Shown: positions 1 through 6,173, counted from the first letter of the stretch. The stretch: 6,844 bases of DNA from an uncultured Candidatus Melainabacteria bacterium (GCA_934754735.1 CAKVJE010000089.1:1-6844); one strand, 5' to 3'. Notes: generated from the sequence alone by a model not told the origin. Translations and numbers: made by a program.

Positions 1-491
1 TCAGGATCACATTTGAAACCAGGAGCACAAAGGATTGTGTAATCAGGTTCACCATAGTTAGCCAATTCTTCAGCTGTAGGTCTGATTAATAATTCATGAA
101 TGAACATGTTTTGGCTTGCTAATTCGTTGATAACTCTGAATTTTTGAGTGTAAGTTTTGTCAGCACCAGCAAAACCATCGAAAATAAATACTTCTCTGTT
201 TTGTAAGTAAGATGCGATTTTACCCTTGATAGCGTTGAATTTTTCTCTGCTGATAGGTCTGTTTACCTTACCCCAAGCGATATCGTTGTGGATAGATTCT
301 GTATCAACGATAAATTTATCTTTAGGTGAACGACCAGTATATTTACCAGTTGTAACAACCAAAGCACCAGTGTTGCTCAAAGAGCCTTCACCTAATCTTA
401 AAGCAGCTTCAGTTAATTGAGCTGGAGTCCAGTTTCTGTGAACTGCTTTTGGTCCGATAATACCAAATTTTTCAATTCCGTATGTTTCCAT
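1..491 (-). CDS. pckA: ATP-dependent phosphoenolpyruvate carboxykinase, N-terminal part (runs off left edge)
   Basis: Catalyses oxaloacetate + ATP to phosphoenolpyruvate + CO2 + ADP, the entry step of gluconeogenesis, or the reverse anaplerotic reaction in fermenting anaerobes; cytosolic. The first 163 residues are present (METYGIEKFG start) and the frame stays open to the left edge, so the C-terminal nucleotide and metal sites are not seen. Residues 48-62 read TTGKYTGRSPKDKFI, the N-terminal signature of ATP-type PEPCK (TGxxTGRSPKDK); Arg54 should be the substrate-binding Arg65 of the E. coli enzyme. MFIHELLIRP at 129-138 also fits the family. The start is set by a strong Shine-Dalgarno, AGGAGGA, nine bases upstream. 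Codons are the favoured kind (GGT, GCT, AAC), more so than in the minus-strand operon further right, suggesting high expression. It is divergent from the exporter gene at 673. Confidence 0.95.
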   Translation of the reverse strand, partial: METYGIEKFGIIGPKAVHRNWTPAQLTEAALRLGEGSLSNTGALVVTTGKYTGRSPKDKFIVDTESIHNDIAWGKVNRPISREKFNAIKGKIASYLQNREVFIFDGFAGADKTYTQKFRVINELASQNMFIHELLIRPTAEELANYGEPDYTILCAPGFKCDP

Positions 492-500
492 AATATAGCT

Positions 501-507
501 TCCTCCT
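501..507 (-). promoter_or_regulatory. Strong ribosome binding site of pckA
   Basis: On the minus strand this reads AAGGAGGA-like (tcctcct on the plus strand), followed after about nine bases by the ATG at 491. It is the best Shine-Dalgarno in the window and fixes the start codon. Confidence 0.8.
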
Positions 508-535
508 TTTTTAAAGCTTTTTTATATACACATTA

Positions 536-564
536 AATGTATTACAAACACTAATGAAAATCAA
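536..564 (-). promoter_or_regulatory. Candidate sigma-70-type promoter of pckA
   Basis: On the minus strand TTGATT (559-564) is followed after exactly 17 bases by TACATT (536-541), a fair match to -35/-10 boxes with ideal spacing. Transcription would start near 529, leaving a leader of roughly 40 nt before the ATG at 491. An AT-rich TATATAAAA stretch just downstream is an alternative -10 without a good -35. Read by eye only. Confidence 0.45.
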
Positions 565-574
565 ATATTTTCAT
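554..574. promoter_or_regulatory. Inverted repeat ATGAAAAT-N5-ATTTTCAT overlapping the pckA -35 box
   Basis: Two perfect 8-bp arms (554-561 and 567-574) flank a 5-bp centre. The dyad covers the proposed pckA -35 box (559-564), a typical place for an operator. The arms are AT-rich, so chance is possible; no regulator is identified. Confidence 0.35.
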
Positions 575-595
575 GCTAAAAAACAAACAAAATAA

Positions 596-627
596 TGTTG
601 CGCTTACAACATGTTGCATTTGCAACA
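596..627. promoter_or_regulatory. Two abutting 16-bp operator-like dyads, TGTTG-N6-CAACA
   Basis: Positions 596-611 read TGTTGcgcttaCAACA and 612-627 read TGTTGcatttgCAACA. The units touch with no spacer and share the pattern TGTTGC-NNTT-NCAACA. The second has full 7-bp arms (TGTTGCA/TGCAACA). They lie 46-77 bp upstream of the exporter start and cover the most likely -35 region, as expected for a dimeric repressor of MarR, TetR or similar type bound as two dimers. DHA2 exporters are often controlled this way. No regulator gene is present in the window, so the family is inference. Confidence 0.65.
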
Positions 628-642
628 CTCGTATGATAAAAT
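614..642 (+). promoter_or_regulatory. Candidate promoter of the exporter-permease operon
   Basis: TTGCAT (614-619) and TAAAAT (637-642) are separated by 17 bp. An overlapping alternative -10, TATGAT (632-637), has no good -35 at standard distance. The -35 lies inside the second TGTTG-N6-CAACA dyad, so binding there would block transcription. The -35 matches the consensus only in its first three bases, so confidence is moderate to low. Confidence 0.4.
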
Positions 643-672
643 TTTTCTGAGAATTAATAAAGGATATTTTGT

Positions 673-2238
673 ATGAGTGAAAATATAGCAAATTTTGAGA
701 ATATAGAAGAAAAACAATCAAATATTAATCCTTGGCTTACATGTTTACCTACTATGACAGCTGCGTTTATGTTTGTATTAGATGAAACAATTGCAAACGT
801 AGCGTTACCACACATGGCGGGAAGCTTTTCCGTAAGTAGAGAAGAATCTATGTGGATTTTGACATTCTATCTGATTGCAAGTGGTATTGTAATTCCGATG
901 GTTGGGTGGTTTAGTAAAGTTCTTGGCAGAAAAAACTTTTTCATTATGAGTATTATATTATTCACAGCAGCTTCTGCGCTTTGCGGTTTGTCAAAAAACT
1001 TGGAAACTATGATTTTTGCTCGTATATTACAAGGTATTGGCGGGGGTGGTTTACTTCCGATTTCTCAAGCAATTTTGATGGAAAATTTTAAGCCTCAAGA
1101 TAGAGGAAAAGCAATGGCTGTATTTGGTTTGGTAATTGTACTTGCGCCTATTGCGGGGCCGGTATTGGGTGGTTGGCTTACCGAAAACTGGTCTTGGCCA
1201 TTTATTTATTTTATTAACATTCCATTTGGTATAATTGCTGTAATTTTATCTAATGTTTTTCTTTTTGATCCGCCTTATGCCAGAAAACAACAAAATGTAA
1301 AAACAGACGCATTTGGCTTCTTCATGCTTTCTATTTGGCTTTTGACTTTACAAATAGTTCTTGATAAAGGTAACAATGCCGACTGGTTCAATGCGCCTTG
1401 GATTTGCTGGTTGTCTGCAATATCTTGTGCAACAGGTTTAGCGTTTTTGATTTCTCAGATTAAAAATAAAGATGCGCTTGTTGATTTAAGTGTATTTAAA
1501 GATAAAAACTTCTTTGTCGGAACACTCGTTCAAATTGTAATGCAAGCTGTACTTTTGGCTTCTATGGCAATTCTTCCGCAATTCTTACAATCGCTAATGG
1601 GGTATGATGCTTTTAAAAGTGGTTTATCAATGATGCCACGTGGTGTTGGTGCATTAACTGCGATGATTTTATGTGCAACCCTTGCGAATATTATGGATAA
1701 CAGAATCTTAGTTATGATAGGCTTGGGATGTATTGCCGGTGCTAGTTGGATGCTTGGTGATTTGAACCTGCAAATTTCGACAATGAATATTGCAATTCCG
1801 AACTTCTTGTTTGGTATTGGATTAGGACTTGCGATGATTCCGGTTATTACTTTATCTATGGCAACAATCAGTAATGACCAAATGACTAACGCCAGTGGTC
1901 TGCAAAACTTGTTAAAAAACCTTGGTGGTGCGTTTGGTACATCAATTGTTGCAACTTTGCTTTCACGTGGCGCGCAAAAGCATCAATTTATGCTTATTCA
2001 ACATTTGACTGATACTGCACAAAATTACACAGAAAGAGTGCAAACTTATGGAAGTGCGTTTATGACAACTGTAGATCCGCACACAGCGACTTATATGGGA
2101 CAGCATACGGCTTATCAATTGTTAATGCAACAAGCAAACTTATCAGCGTTTATTGACGCATTTAGGATTTTTGCACTTGCCGGTGTTATAATTATTCCAT
2201 TGATATTACTATTAAAAAAAATCAAAGAAGAAGTTTAA
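673..2238 (+). CDS. EmrB/QacA-type (DHA2) major facilitator drug exporter
   Basis: A proton-coupled inner-membrane exporter of the 14-helix DHA2 family, 521 aa; E. coli EmrB has about 512. Visible family motifs are LDETIANVALP at 36-46 (motif D1), GWFSKVLGRK at 78-87 (motif A, loop 2-3), RILQGIGGGG at 117-126 (motif B) and APIAGPVLGGWL at 158-169 (motif C, antiporter signature). A long hydrophilic loop at about 433-490 precedes the last helix (499-515), as in EmrB. The ATG at 673 has AGGA eight bases upstream. EmrB proteins normally work with an EmrA membrane-fusion partner and an outer-membrane channel; neither is next door. It probably shares a transcript with the permease 14 bp downstream and is probably controlled by the tandem dyads upstream. 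The substrate (drug, bile salt or own metabolite) cannot be told. I leave the symbol blank because DHA2 members are hard to tell apart. Confidence 0.93.
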   Translation: MSENIANFENIEEKQSNINPWLTCLPTMTAAFMFVLDETIANVALPHMAGSFSVSREESMWILTFYLIASGIVIPMVGWFSKVLGRKNFFIMSIILFTAASALCGLSKNLETMIFARILQGIGGGGLLPISQAILMENFKPQDRGKAMAVFGLVIVLAPIAGPVLGGWLTENWSWPFIYFINIPFGIIAVILSNVFLFDPPYARKQQNVKTDAFGFFMLSIWLLTLQIVLDKGNNADWFNAPWICWLSAISCATGLAFLISQIKNKDALVDLSVFKDKNFFVGTLVQIVMQAVLLASMAILPQFLQSLMGYDAFKSGLSMMPRGVGALTAMILCATLANIMDNRILVMIGLGCIAGASWMLGDLNLQISTMNIAIPNFLFGIGLGLAMIPVITLSMATISNDQMTNASGLQNLLKNLGGAFGTSIVATLLSRGAQKHQFMLIQHLTDTAQNYTERVQTYGSAFMTTVDPHTATYMGQHTAYQLLMQQANLSAFIDAFRIFALAGVIIIPLILLLKKIKEEV

Positions 2239-2252
2239 GGATTTTAGATATA

Positions 2253-3059
2253 ATGAAAAAAATACTTCTGTATTTAATTTTACTAATATTGGGATTATCA
2301 ATGATAATCCCTTTTTCTATTATGTTTTTAATCTCACTAAGTGGAAATGAAAATATTTTTACAGATTATAAGAATATCAATTTATCATTTCTTGCGTATA
2401 AAAATGTATTTGCATCAATTCCTGTTCTAAGGTATTTTCTTAATAGTTTGATTGTTGCGAGCGTTGCGACAATCGGACAAGTGGTTATTTCTGCGCTTGC
2501 GGGATATGGTTTTGCAAGATTAGATTTCAAATACAAAGACATTTTGTTTTTTATATTCATTTTAACAATGATGGTGCCACCGCAAGTTAACATTGTTCCG
2601 CTATTTTACCTTATGAGTAAATTAGGCTGGATAAATACTTATCAAGCTTTAATTGTACCTGCTATTTTTGGCGGATTTGGTGTGTTTATGATGCGCCAAT
2701 ATTTTGAAAGCTTTGCTAAAGACTTGGAAGAAGCAGGGAAACTAGACGGCTGTAATACTTTTCAAATTTTTTATAAAATTGCGTTACCATGCGCCATGCC
2801 GGCAATTGCGACATTAAGCATTTTCACCTTTGTTACGACATGGAATAGCTTTATGTGGCCTTTGATTGTTACAAATACTGAGAGCATGCGTACTTTAACC
2901 GTCGGTTTAACTATTTTTAAAAGCTCATTTAGAGAAATTACATTATGGGGTGAGCTCATGGCTTGTTCTTGTATTTGTTCTATCCCTGTTATTCTTATTT
3001 TTATTTTTGGCAAAAAATATTTAATAAATAATCCTATGGACGGAGCTATAAAAGGTTAA
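2253..3059 (+). CDS. ABC sugar transporter permease, MalG type (CUT1 family), without partners
   Basis: An inner-membrane permease subunit of a carbohydrate-uptake ABC transporter, 268 aa, the usual length for MalG/UgpE-like subunits (270-300). About six hydrophobic helices are visible, the first at 3-29. The cytoplasmic EAA loop that docks the ATPase is intact at 159-179 (EEAGKLDGCN, then the I-LP pattern ending IALP), so the subunit should be functional. PxxW-type features after it (TWNSFMWPLIV, 196-206) are typical of the family. AAGGA lies 11 bases before the ATG. It follows the exporter stop by 14 bp and so is probably cotranscribed, although the two functions are unrelated. No MalF-like partner, ATPase or binding protein lies in the window; it must pair with subunits encoded elsewhere. 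Its stop is 4 bp from the stop of the convergent ligase gene. Confidence 0.9.
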   Translation: MKKILLYLILLILGLSMIIPFSIMFLISLSGNENIFTDYKNINLSFLAYKNVFASIPVLRYFLNSLIVASVATIGQVVISALAGYGFARLDFKYKDILFFIFILTMMVPPQVNIVPLFYLMSKLGWINTYQALIVPAIFGGFGVFMMRQYFESFAKDLEEAGKLDGCNTFQIFYKIALPCAMPAIATLSIFTFVTTWNSFMWPLIVTNTESMRTLTVGLTIFKSSFREITLWGELMACSCICSIPVILIFIFGKKYLINNPMDGAIKG

Positions 3060-3063
3060 TTAG

Positions 3064-4368
3064 TTAGTTTTGTAAAATATTTTCCAACGGTAAAAGTCCG
3101 CTTGAATAAGTAAAATCTTCGGTTTGCTCAAATTTATACACAATACCTTTGTCTGTATGTTTTAAATACAGATGAATGCGTTTGTCGGGGCGGATTATGT
3201 TCGTAAATTTAATTCGTCTGATTTGACCTCCGCGACAATCAATACCAAATGCTCGTTTTGCAAAAAAGTTTGCATAATAAAGCTGAACAACACCTGCCAA
3301 AATCGGCAGATTATCAAAATGCCCCTTAAAGAAATTACTGTCGCGCAAAAAACACATTTCATAAAGTGCAACATTGCCATCAACAAATCCGCTTGTCATT
3401 AGCGGAAGCGACAAGTTTGTATTAAACAATTCTTCAATCGCGTTTTTATCAATTTTACCCTTGATATTGTGCGGAATTTCATCCCAATAACGCCATTTAC
3501 TCGGTAGAATTTCAAATTTTTTACAAAGCTCGTTTTTTAACATCTTTGTTAATTTTTGAGTCCCAAATTTTATTGCAAAATTTATTCCATTTTTCTCTAA
3601 AACAACCAAAACTGCGATTTTGCGCGCGTATTCAAAACAAAAACAATCTTTTACAAAACTGCTTTTTTTGATTTCTTTTTCCATGCTGTCAGCGGAAATT
3701 CGTTTTTCTAAGACTTTTAAAACCCGACCTGTGCGCCCTAAAAAACTTATTCGTCCGTTTTTATATTCAATTCTATCTTCTATTTTTACAAGAGTTTCTT
3801 TTGAATACTGAGTTTTTATCATTGTAAAATCATCGCTAGTTTCTTGGATTTCAATTCCTTTAAACTTTTTGAACTTACTAGCAGGCTTTTCTCTATAACC
3901 AACAACCCCTGTTTCTGTACTTCCGTAAATCTCAATTACACGTTCTGAAATCGATTGTGCGTATTTAAAAATATCCGATTTTAGTTCCGCACCTGCTGTA
4001 ATAATAATTTTCGGATTAACCGCAGGTTTTACATCATATTTCTGCATAACTTCCAAAAACGACGGTGTCGTAATTAAAACTGCATTTTCTGTATTAATAT
4101 CTTCAGGATAATTTACTCTTTGTTCTTTTCTTTTGTAATTATAAAAATATGGAAGCATAAGAAAAAAAGTGAAGCCGAACAAATGTTCCGGAGTTGTGGT
4201 TGTTGTGAAAATTAATTCCTGCGGAATATTTAGAGCTTCGAAAATATCTCGACATTCAGCTTCCAAATTCTCGAAAGTCTTATCAATAGATTTTGTGTTG
4301 TCAGAAGTTCCGCCGGTTTTGAATGTTTTAAGTCCGGAACTTACGAAATCATTGATTATTGCGTCCAT
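3064..4368 (-). CDS. AMP-dependent acyl/aryl ligase fused to a hotdog dehydratase domain (ApeH-ApeI-like)
   Basis: 434 aa with two parts. Residues ~13-312 are an ANL adenylation domain: P-loop TGGTSDNTKSI (18-28, degenerate against TSGSTGxPK), EIYGSTETG (146-154), FLGRTGRVLKVLEKRIS (209-225) and the A10-like PHNIKGKID (299-307), whose Lys305 would be the catalytic lysine. Residues ~325-434 are a FabZ/ApeI-like hotdog domain with FFKGHFDNLPILAGVVQL (346-363) and His350 as the expected catalytic histidine. In aryl polyene clusters the ligase (ApeH) activates an aryl acid such as 4-hydroxybenzoate for transfer to an ACP and ApeI dehydrates the growing chain; assigning that here is inference. Two oddities: the ligase lacks the ~90 residues usually found before the P-loop (an in-frame TAA at 4390-4392 rules out a longer form), and the usual acidic residue after GVVQL is Tyr364. 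The SD AGAGGAAG precedes the ATG; the gene overlaps its upstream neighbour by 20 nt and is last in the operon. Confidence 0.82.
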   Translation of the reverse strand: MDAIINDFVSSGLKTFKTGGTSDNTKSIDKTFENLEAECRDIFEALNIPQELIFTTTTTPEHLFGFTFFLMLPYFYNYKRKEQRVNYPEDINTENAVLITTPSFLEVMQKYDVKPAVNPKIIITAGAELKSDIFKYAQSISERVIEIYGSTETGVVGYREKPASKFKKFKGIEIQETSDDFTMIKTQYSKETLVKIEDRIEYKNGRISFLGRTGRVLKVLEKRISADSMEKEIKKSSFVKDCFCFEYARKIAVLVVLEKNGINFAIKFGTQKLTKMLKNELCKKFEILPSKWRYWDEIPHNIKGKIDKNAIEELFNTNLSLPLMTSGFVDGNVALYEMCFLRDSNFFKGHFDNLPILAGVVQLYYANFFAKRAFGIDCRGGQIRRIKFTNIIRPDKRIHLYLKHTDKGIVYKFEQTEDFTYSSGLLPLENILQN

Positions 4369-4774
4369 GCTTCCTCTTAAAATTAATCCTTATAATATAT
4401 TCTACCCCAAAAAACAATCCGCAAAGCATATACGAAATAAAGCCGTTATAAAGCGTCCAGATTTCTTTTGACATGAATATTGTCGCTACAGAAACCAAAA
4501 AATTTAAAAACATAAACGCCGACCAAACATAAGTAAGATTACGCGTATAGCGCATCACGCTTTCATCTGCATCAGGCTCCATAGCAAGTGCCATTTTTTG
4601 AATAACTGTTTTTTCTTGAAAAGTTGAAGAAAAAAACACCGCAAAAAAGCAGAAATTCACTATTGACGGATAGTATTTGAAAAAAATCAAATTCGTATAA
4701 TGGAATGCAAAAATAACAATTGCCATTCCAATAAAAGGTGCAAGCGCTTTTAAAAGTTTATTGCAAAAGTGCAT
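4349..4774 (-). CDS. Small COG4648-like membrane protein of aryl polyene clusters (ApeG-like)
   Basis: 141 aa with about four hydrophobic segments: 11-31, 35-51, 83-101 and 106-128. Conserved family features I recognise are YPSIVNF (35-41), PDADESVMRYTRNLTYVW (67-84; the family shows VRYTRxVTxxW), FLN (89-91), and WTLYNGFISYML..GLFFGVEY (106-126; family ALYNGLIAYxLxGxxFxxEY). These fit the inner-membrane family COG4648, found between the ACP and ligase genes of aryl polyene clusters, sometimes misannotated as 'DNA gyrase subunit B'. Its biochemical role is unknown to me. The frame stays open upstream to an ATG at 4957, but that part lies wholly inside the second ACP gene, so I choose the ATG at 4774 (MHFCNKLLKA), with GGAAG about seven bases before it and a 17-nt overlap with the ACP stop. 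Its last 20 nt overlap the ligase start, suggesting translational coupling. Confidence 0.78.
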   Translation of the reverse strand: MHFCNKLLKALAPFIGMAIVIFAFHYTNLIFFKYYPSIVNFCFFAVFFSSTFQEKTVIQKMALAMEPDADESVMRYTRNLTYVWSAFMFLNFLVSVATIFMSKEIWTLYNGFISYMLCGLFFGVEYIIRINFKRKHGRNNQ

Positions 4775-5009
4775 AAACGGCTTCCACAATGTCATTAATT
4801 GTTCTAATTTTTTTGAACTCTTCCGGAGAAAGCTTTTTATTAGTAAATTTTTGCATTCTAACCGCGATATCAACCGCGTCGATTGAATCCAAGTCCAAAT
4901 CTTCAAAAAGGTTTGCATCAAGATTAATCGCATTTTCAGGAACTTCAAGTTCTTCAATAAGGATATTTTTTACTTCTGCAAAAATTTCTTCTTTAGTATA
5001 TTTAGCCAT
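4758..5009 (-). CDS. Acyl carrier protein, ApeF-like (second ACP)
   Basis: 83 aa, standard ACP size. LFEDLDLDSIDAVDIAV (34-50) contains the DSI phosphopantetheine site; Ser42 is the expected 4'-phosphopantetheine anchor. The C-terminal half, QKFTNKKLSPEEFKKIRTIN (53-72) then DIVEAVYALL, resembles the ACPs of aryl polyene clusters (KxxTGxxxxPEDFKxxRTVxDVV) more than fatty-acid AcpP. It would carry the starter or growing chain as a thioester in the cytosol. The ATG at 5009 has GAGG about ten bases upstream and overlaps the first ACP gene by 8 nt; the 3' end overlaps the membrane-protein start by 17 nt. A single generic ACP would usually be next to fabF or fabD, which is not the case here. Which ACP takes the aryl starter and which the extender cannot be read from sequence. 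Confidence 0.9.
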   Translation of the reverse strand: MAKYTKEEIFAEVKNILIEELEVPENAINLDANLFEDLDLDSIDAVDIAVRMQKFTNKKLSPEEFKKIRTINDIVEAVYALLQ

Positions 5010-5259
5010 TAATCTGCGACCTCACAAACTCGCTCAATGTATCAATTGAGTAAAAATATTTTTTGTTTTCTTCTTTGTCTGATTTTAATACGATATTGTA
5101 TTTGCGCTTTAATGCCATGCCAAGCTCTAAGGCGTCAATTGAATCCAAGCCCAAGCCTTCACCAAATAAAGGTTCATCGTCTTTAATATCAGCTTCCGTA
5201 ATATCTTCTAATTCCAAAGATGTTATAATTAATTTTTTTAATTCTGCTTTTAATTCCAT
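5002..5259 (-). CDS. Acyl carrier protein, ApeE-like (first ACP)
   Basis: 85 aa from the ATG at 5259. LFGEGLGLDSIDALELGMAL (31-50) holds the phosphopantetheine site, with Ser40 as the modified serine. The tail, SDKEENKKYFYSIDTLSEFV (60-79), matches the longer loop plus xhFxSVxxLxxFV pattern I know from the first ACP of aryl polyene clusters and differs from AcpP. First gene of the four-gene operon, probably transcribed from an extended -10 just upstream. The frame could be read from a TTG at 5277, but that adds only MCYNIN and would start inside the -10 box, so ATG 5259 is preferred. No Shine-Dalgarno is visible before it (ATATTAAC), hinting at leaderless translation. The stop overlaps the next ACP start by 8 nt. 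Confidence 0.88.
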   Translation of the reverse strand: MELKAELKKLIITSLELEDITEADIKDDEPLFGEGLGLDSIDALELGMALKRKYNIVLKSDKEENKKYFYSIDTLSEFVRSQING

Positions 5260-5265
5260 GTTAAT

Positions 5266-5295
5266 ATTGTAGCACAAATATGTAATTTAACCCAA
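5266..5295 (-). promoter_or_regulatory. Extended -10 promoter of the ACP/ligase operon, probably leaderless
   Basis: On the minus strand TGCTACAAT (TG-N-TACAAT) has its -10 hexamer at 5266-5271; TTGGGT (5290-5295) sits 18 bp upstream as a weak -35. A start about seven bases past the -10 falls at or next to the ATG at 5259. The -35 lies at the base of the pilin terminator hairpin. Confidence 0.5.
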
Positions 5296-5328
5296 AAAGG
5301 GGCGGAAGCAAAGCTTCCGCCCCTTTTT
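5294..5328 (-). terminator. Rho-independent terminator of the pilin-like gene
   Basis: An 11-bp perfect GC-rich stem (5299-5309 with 5313-5323: GGGGCGGAAGC/GCTTCCGCCCC), three-base loop, flanked by A5 and T5 that extend the pairing to 16 bp. It starts 18 bp after the pilin stop on the minus strand and ends in a T-run in that direction. Its symmetry would let it work both ways, but no rightward gene leads into it. It insulates the ACP operon. Confidence 0.9.
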
Positions 5329-5346
5329 ATATAAAGAACTATAAAA

Positions 5347-6141
5347 CTAGTAATTAATTTTGTATCCTTCGGCAATTACACGAGCGGTGCAACCAAGACC
5401 TTTATCGCTACTGCCTTTATCAGCATCAGTACAACTATAATGTTGTCCTGCATTATCCCAAACATTGGTTGCAACACCATCCATAGCTGAAACATCACGA
5501 CCGCCTAAAGGAAATAGTACGCCATTTTCACCGATTTTGAATGCAAATAAATCACGTCCATAAGTGTTTGGTGCACTTTTACCATTTACATCAATGTAAA
5601 CATCAGCAGCGTTTGTATAATATGAACTTCCAGCAGCTATCGAGTTTGTTCTAGCTTGTTCTAAAGCAGCATTGCCCGGATTTGCATAAGTTCTAATATA
5701 TATAACTGCTCCATTTTTTGTTTCAATTGCAAAACATTGACCACGTCCGGGTAGTACACTAATACTAGTAGTATTATCAGTTCCACCATTATTTGTCATT
5801 TGGTGATAAACATTTGCACCAATAAATTCTGTATCTGAGTTTTTGAAGCCATTTAGAACCATATATCTACCAAGATTGCCGACGAATGCAGGAATATTTG
5901 CATTATCTGCCACTATTGCACCATTTGTCCATAAACTTGTTCCATATAAATTATCAGCACCCTCTTGAATAATTGCGTTATTAAAAGCATTTTCTAAATT
6001 TGAAACTACAACTGATAATCTTGCAGCGTTCGCTTCATTTCTGCTACTCATAACTAGTGATGGTGCAGTAAGCGCAGCAACAACTCCGACTATACCTAAA
6101 GTGATTAAAACTTCCGCTAAAGTAAATCCACGTTTTTTCAT
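5347..6141 (-). CDS. Type IV pilin-like / pseudopilin protein with class III leader
   Basis: 264 aa from the ATG at 6141. The N-terminus MKKRGFTLAEVLITLGIVGVV is a prepilin leader: cleavage by prepilin peptidase after Gly5, N-methylation of Phe6, Glu10 as the +5 glutamate, then a hydrophobic helix to about residue 32. The globular part has only three cysteines (136, 237, 251), a DVNGKSAPNTYGRD stretch at 184-197 and GCTARVIAEGYKINY at the C-terminus (250-264), motifs I associate with the large pseudopilin families of Gastranaerophilales. It may be a minor pilin or a type II secretion-type pseudopilin; which is not decidable. The start is set by TAGGAGAG about seven bases upstream; an upstream ATG at 6192 would add 17 residues before the leader, lies inside the 34-bp dyad and is rejected. 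Single-gene unit, followed by a strong terminator. No pilus machinery gene nearby. Confidence 0.88.
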   Translation of the reverse strand: MKKRGFTLAEVLITLGIVGVVAALTAPSLVMSSRNEANAARLSVVVSNLENAFNNAIIQEGADNLYGTSLWTNGAIVADNANIPAFVGNLGRYMVLNGFKNSDTEFIGANVYHQMTNNGGTDNTTSISVLPGRGQCFAIETKNGAVIYIRTYANPGNAALEQARTNSIAAGSSYYTNAADVYIDVNGKSAPNTYGRDLFAFKIGENGVLFPLGGRDVSAMDGVATNVWDNAGQHYSCTDADKGSSDKGLGCTARVIAEGYKINY

Positions 6142-6173
6142 CAAAGCTCTCCTAATGTTGAATATTTTTGTCA

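Noticed and set aside
226..420. Plus-strand 64-codon frame opposite pckA
   Set aside because: It is antisense to a clear PEPCK coding region and has no family features.
2366..2593. Minus-strand frames within the permease gene (also 2771-3013)
   Set aside because: Shadow frames of a well-supported membrane protein gene with no start signals or recognisable domains.
4775..4957. Longer N-terminus (61 more residues) for the COG4648-like membrane protein
   Set aside because: The extension lies entirely within the second ACP gene in another frame and reads as an unstructured shadow; the ATG at 4774 fits the family length.
4789..5272. Plus-strand serine-rich frames opposite the two ACP genes
   Set aside because: Both show a similar SIESK-S stretch that is simply the reverse complement of the conserved LDSID ACP motif.
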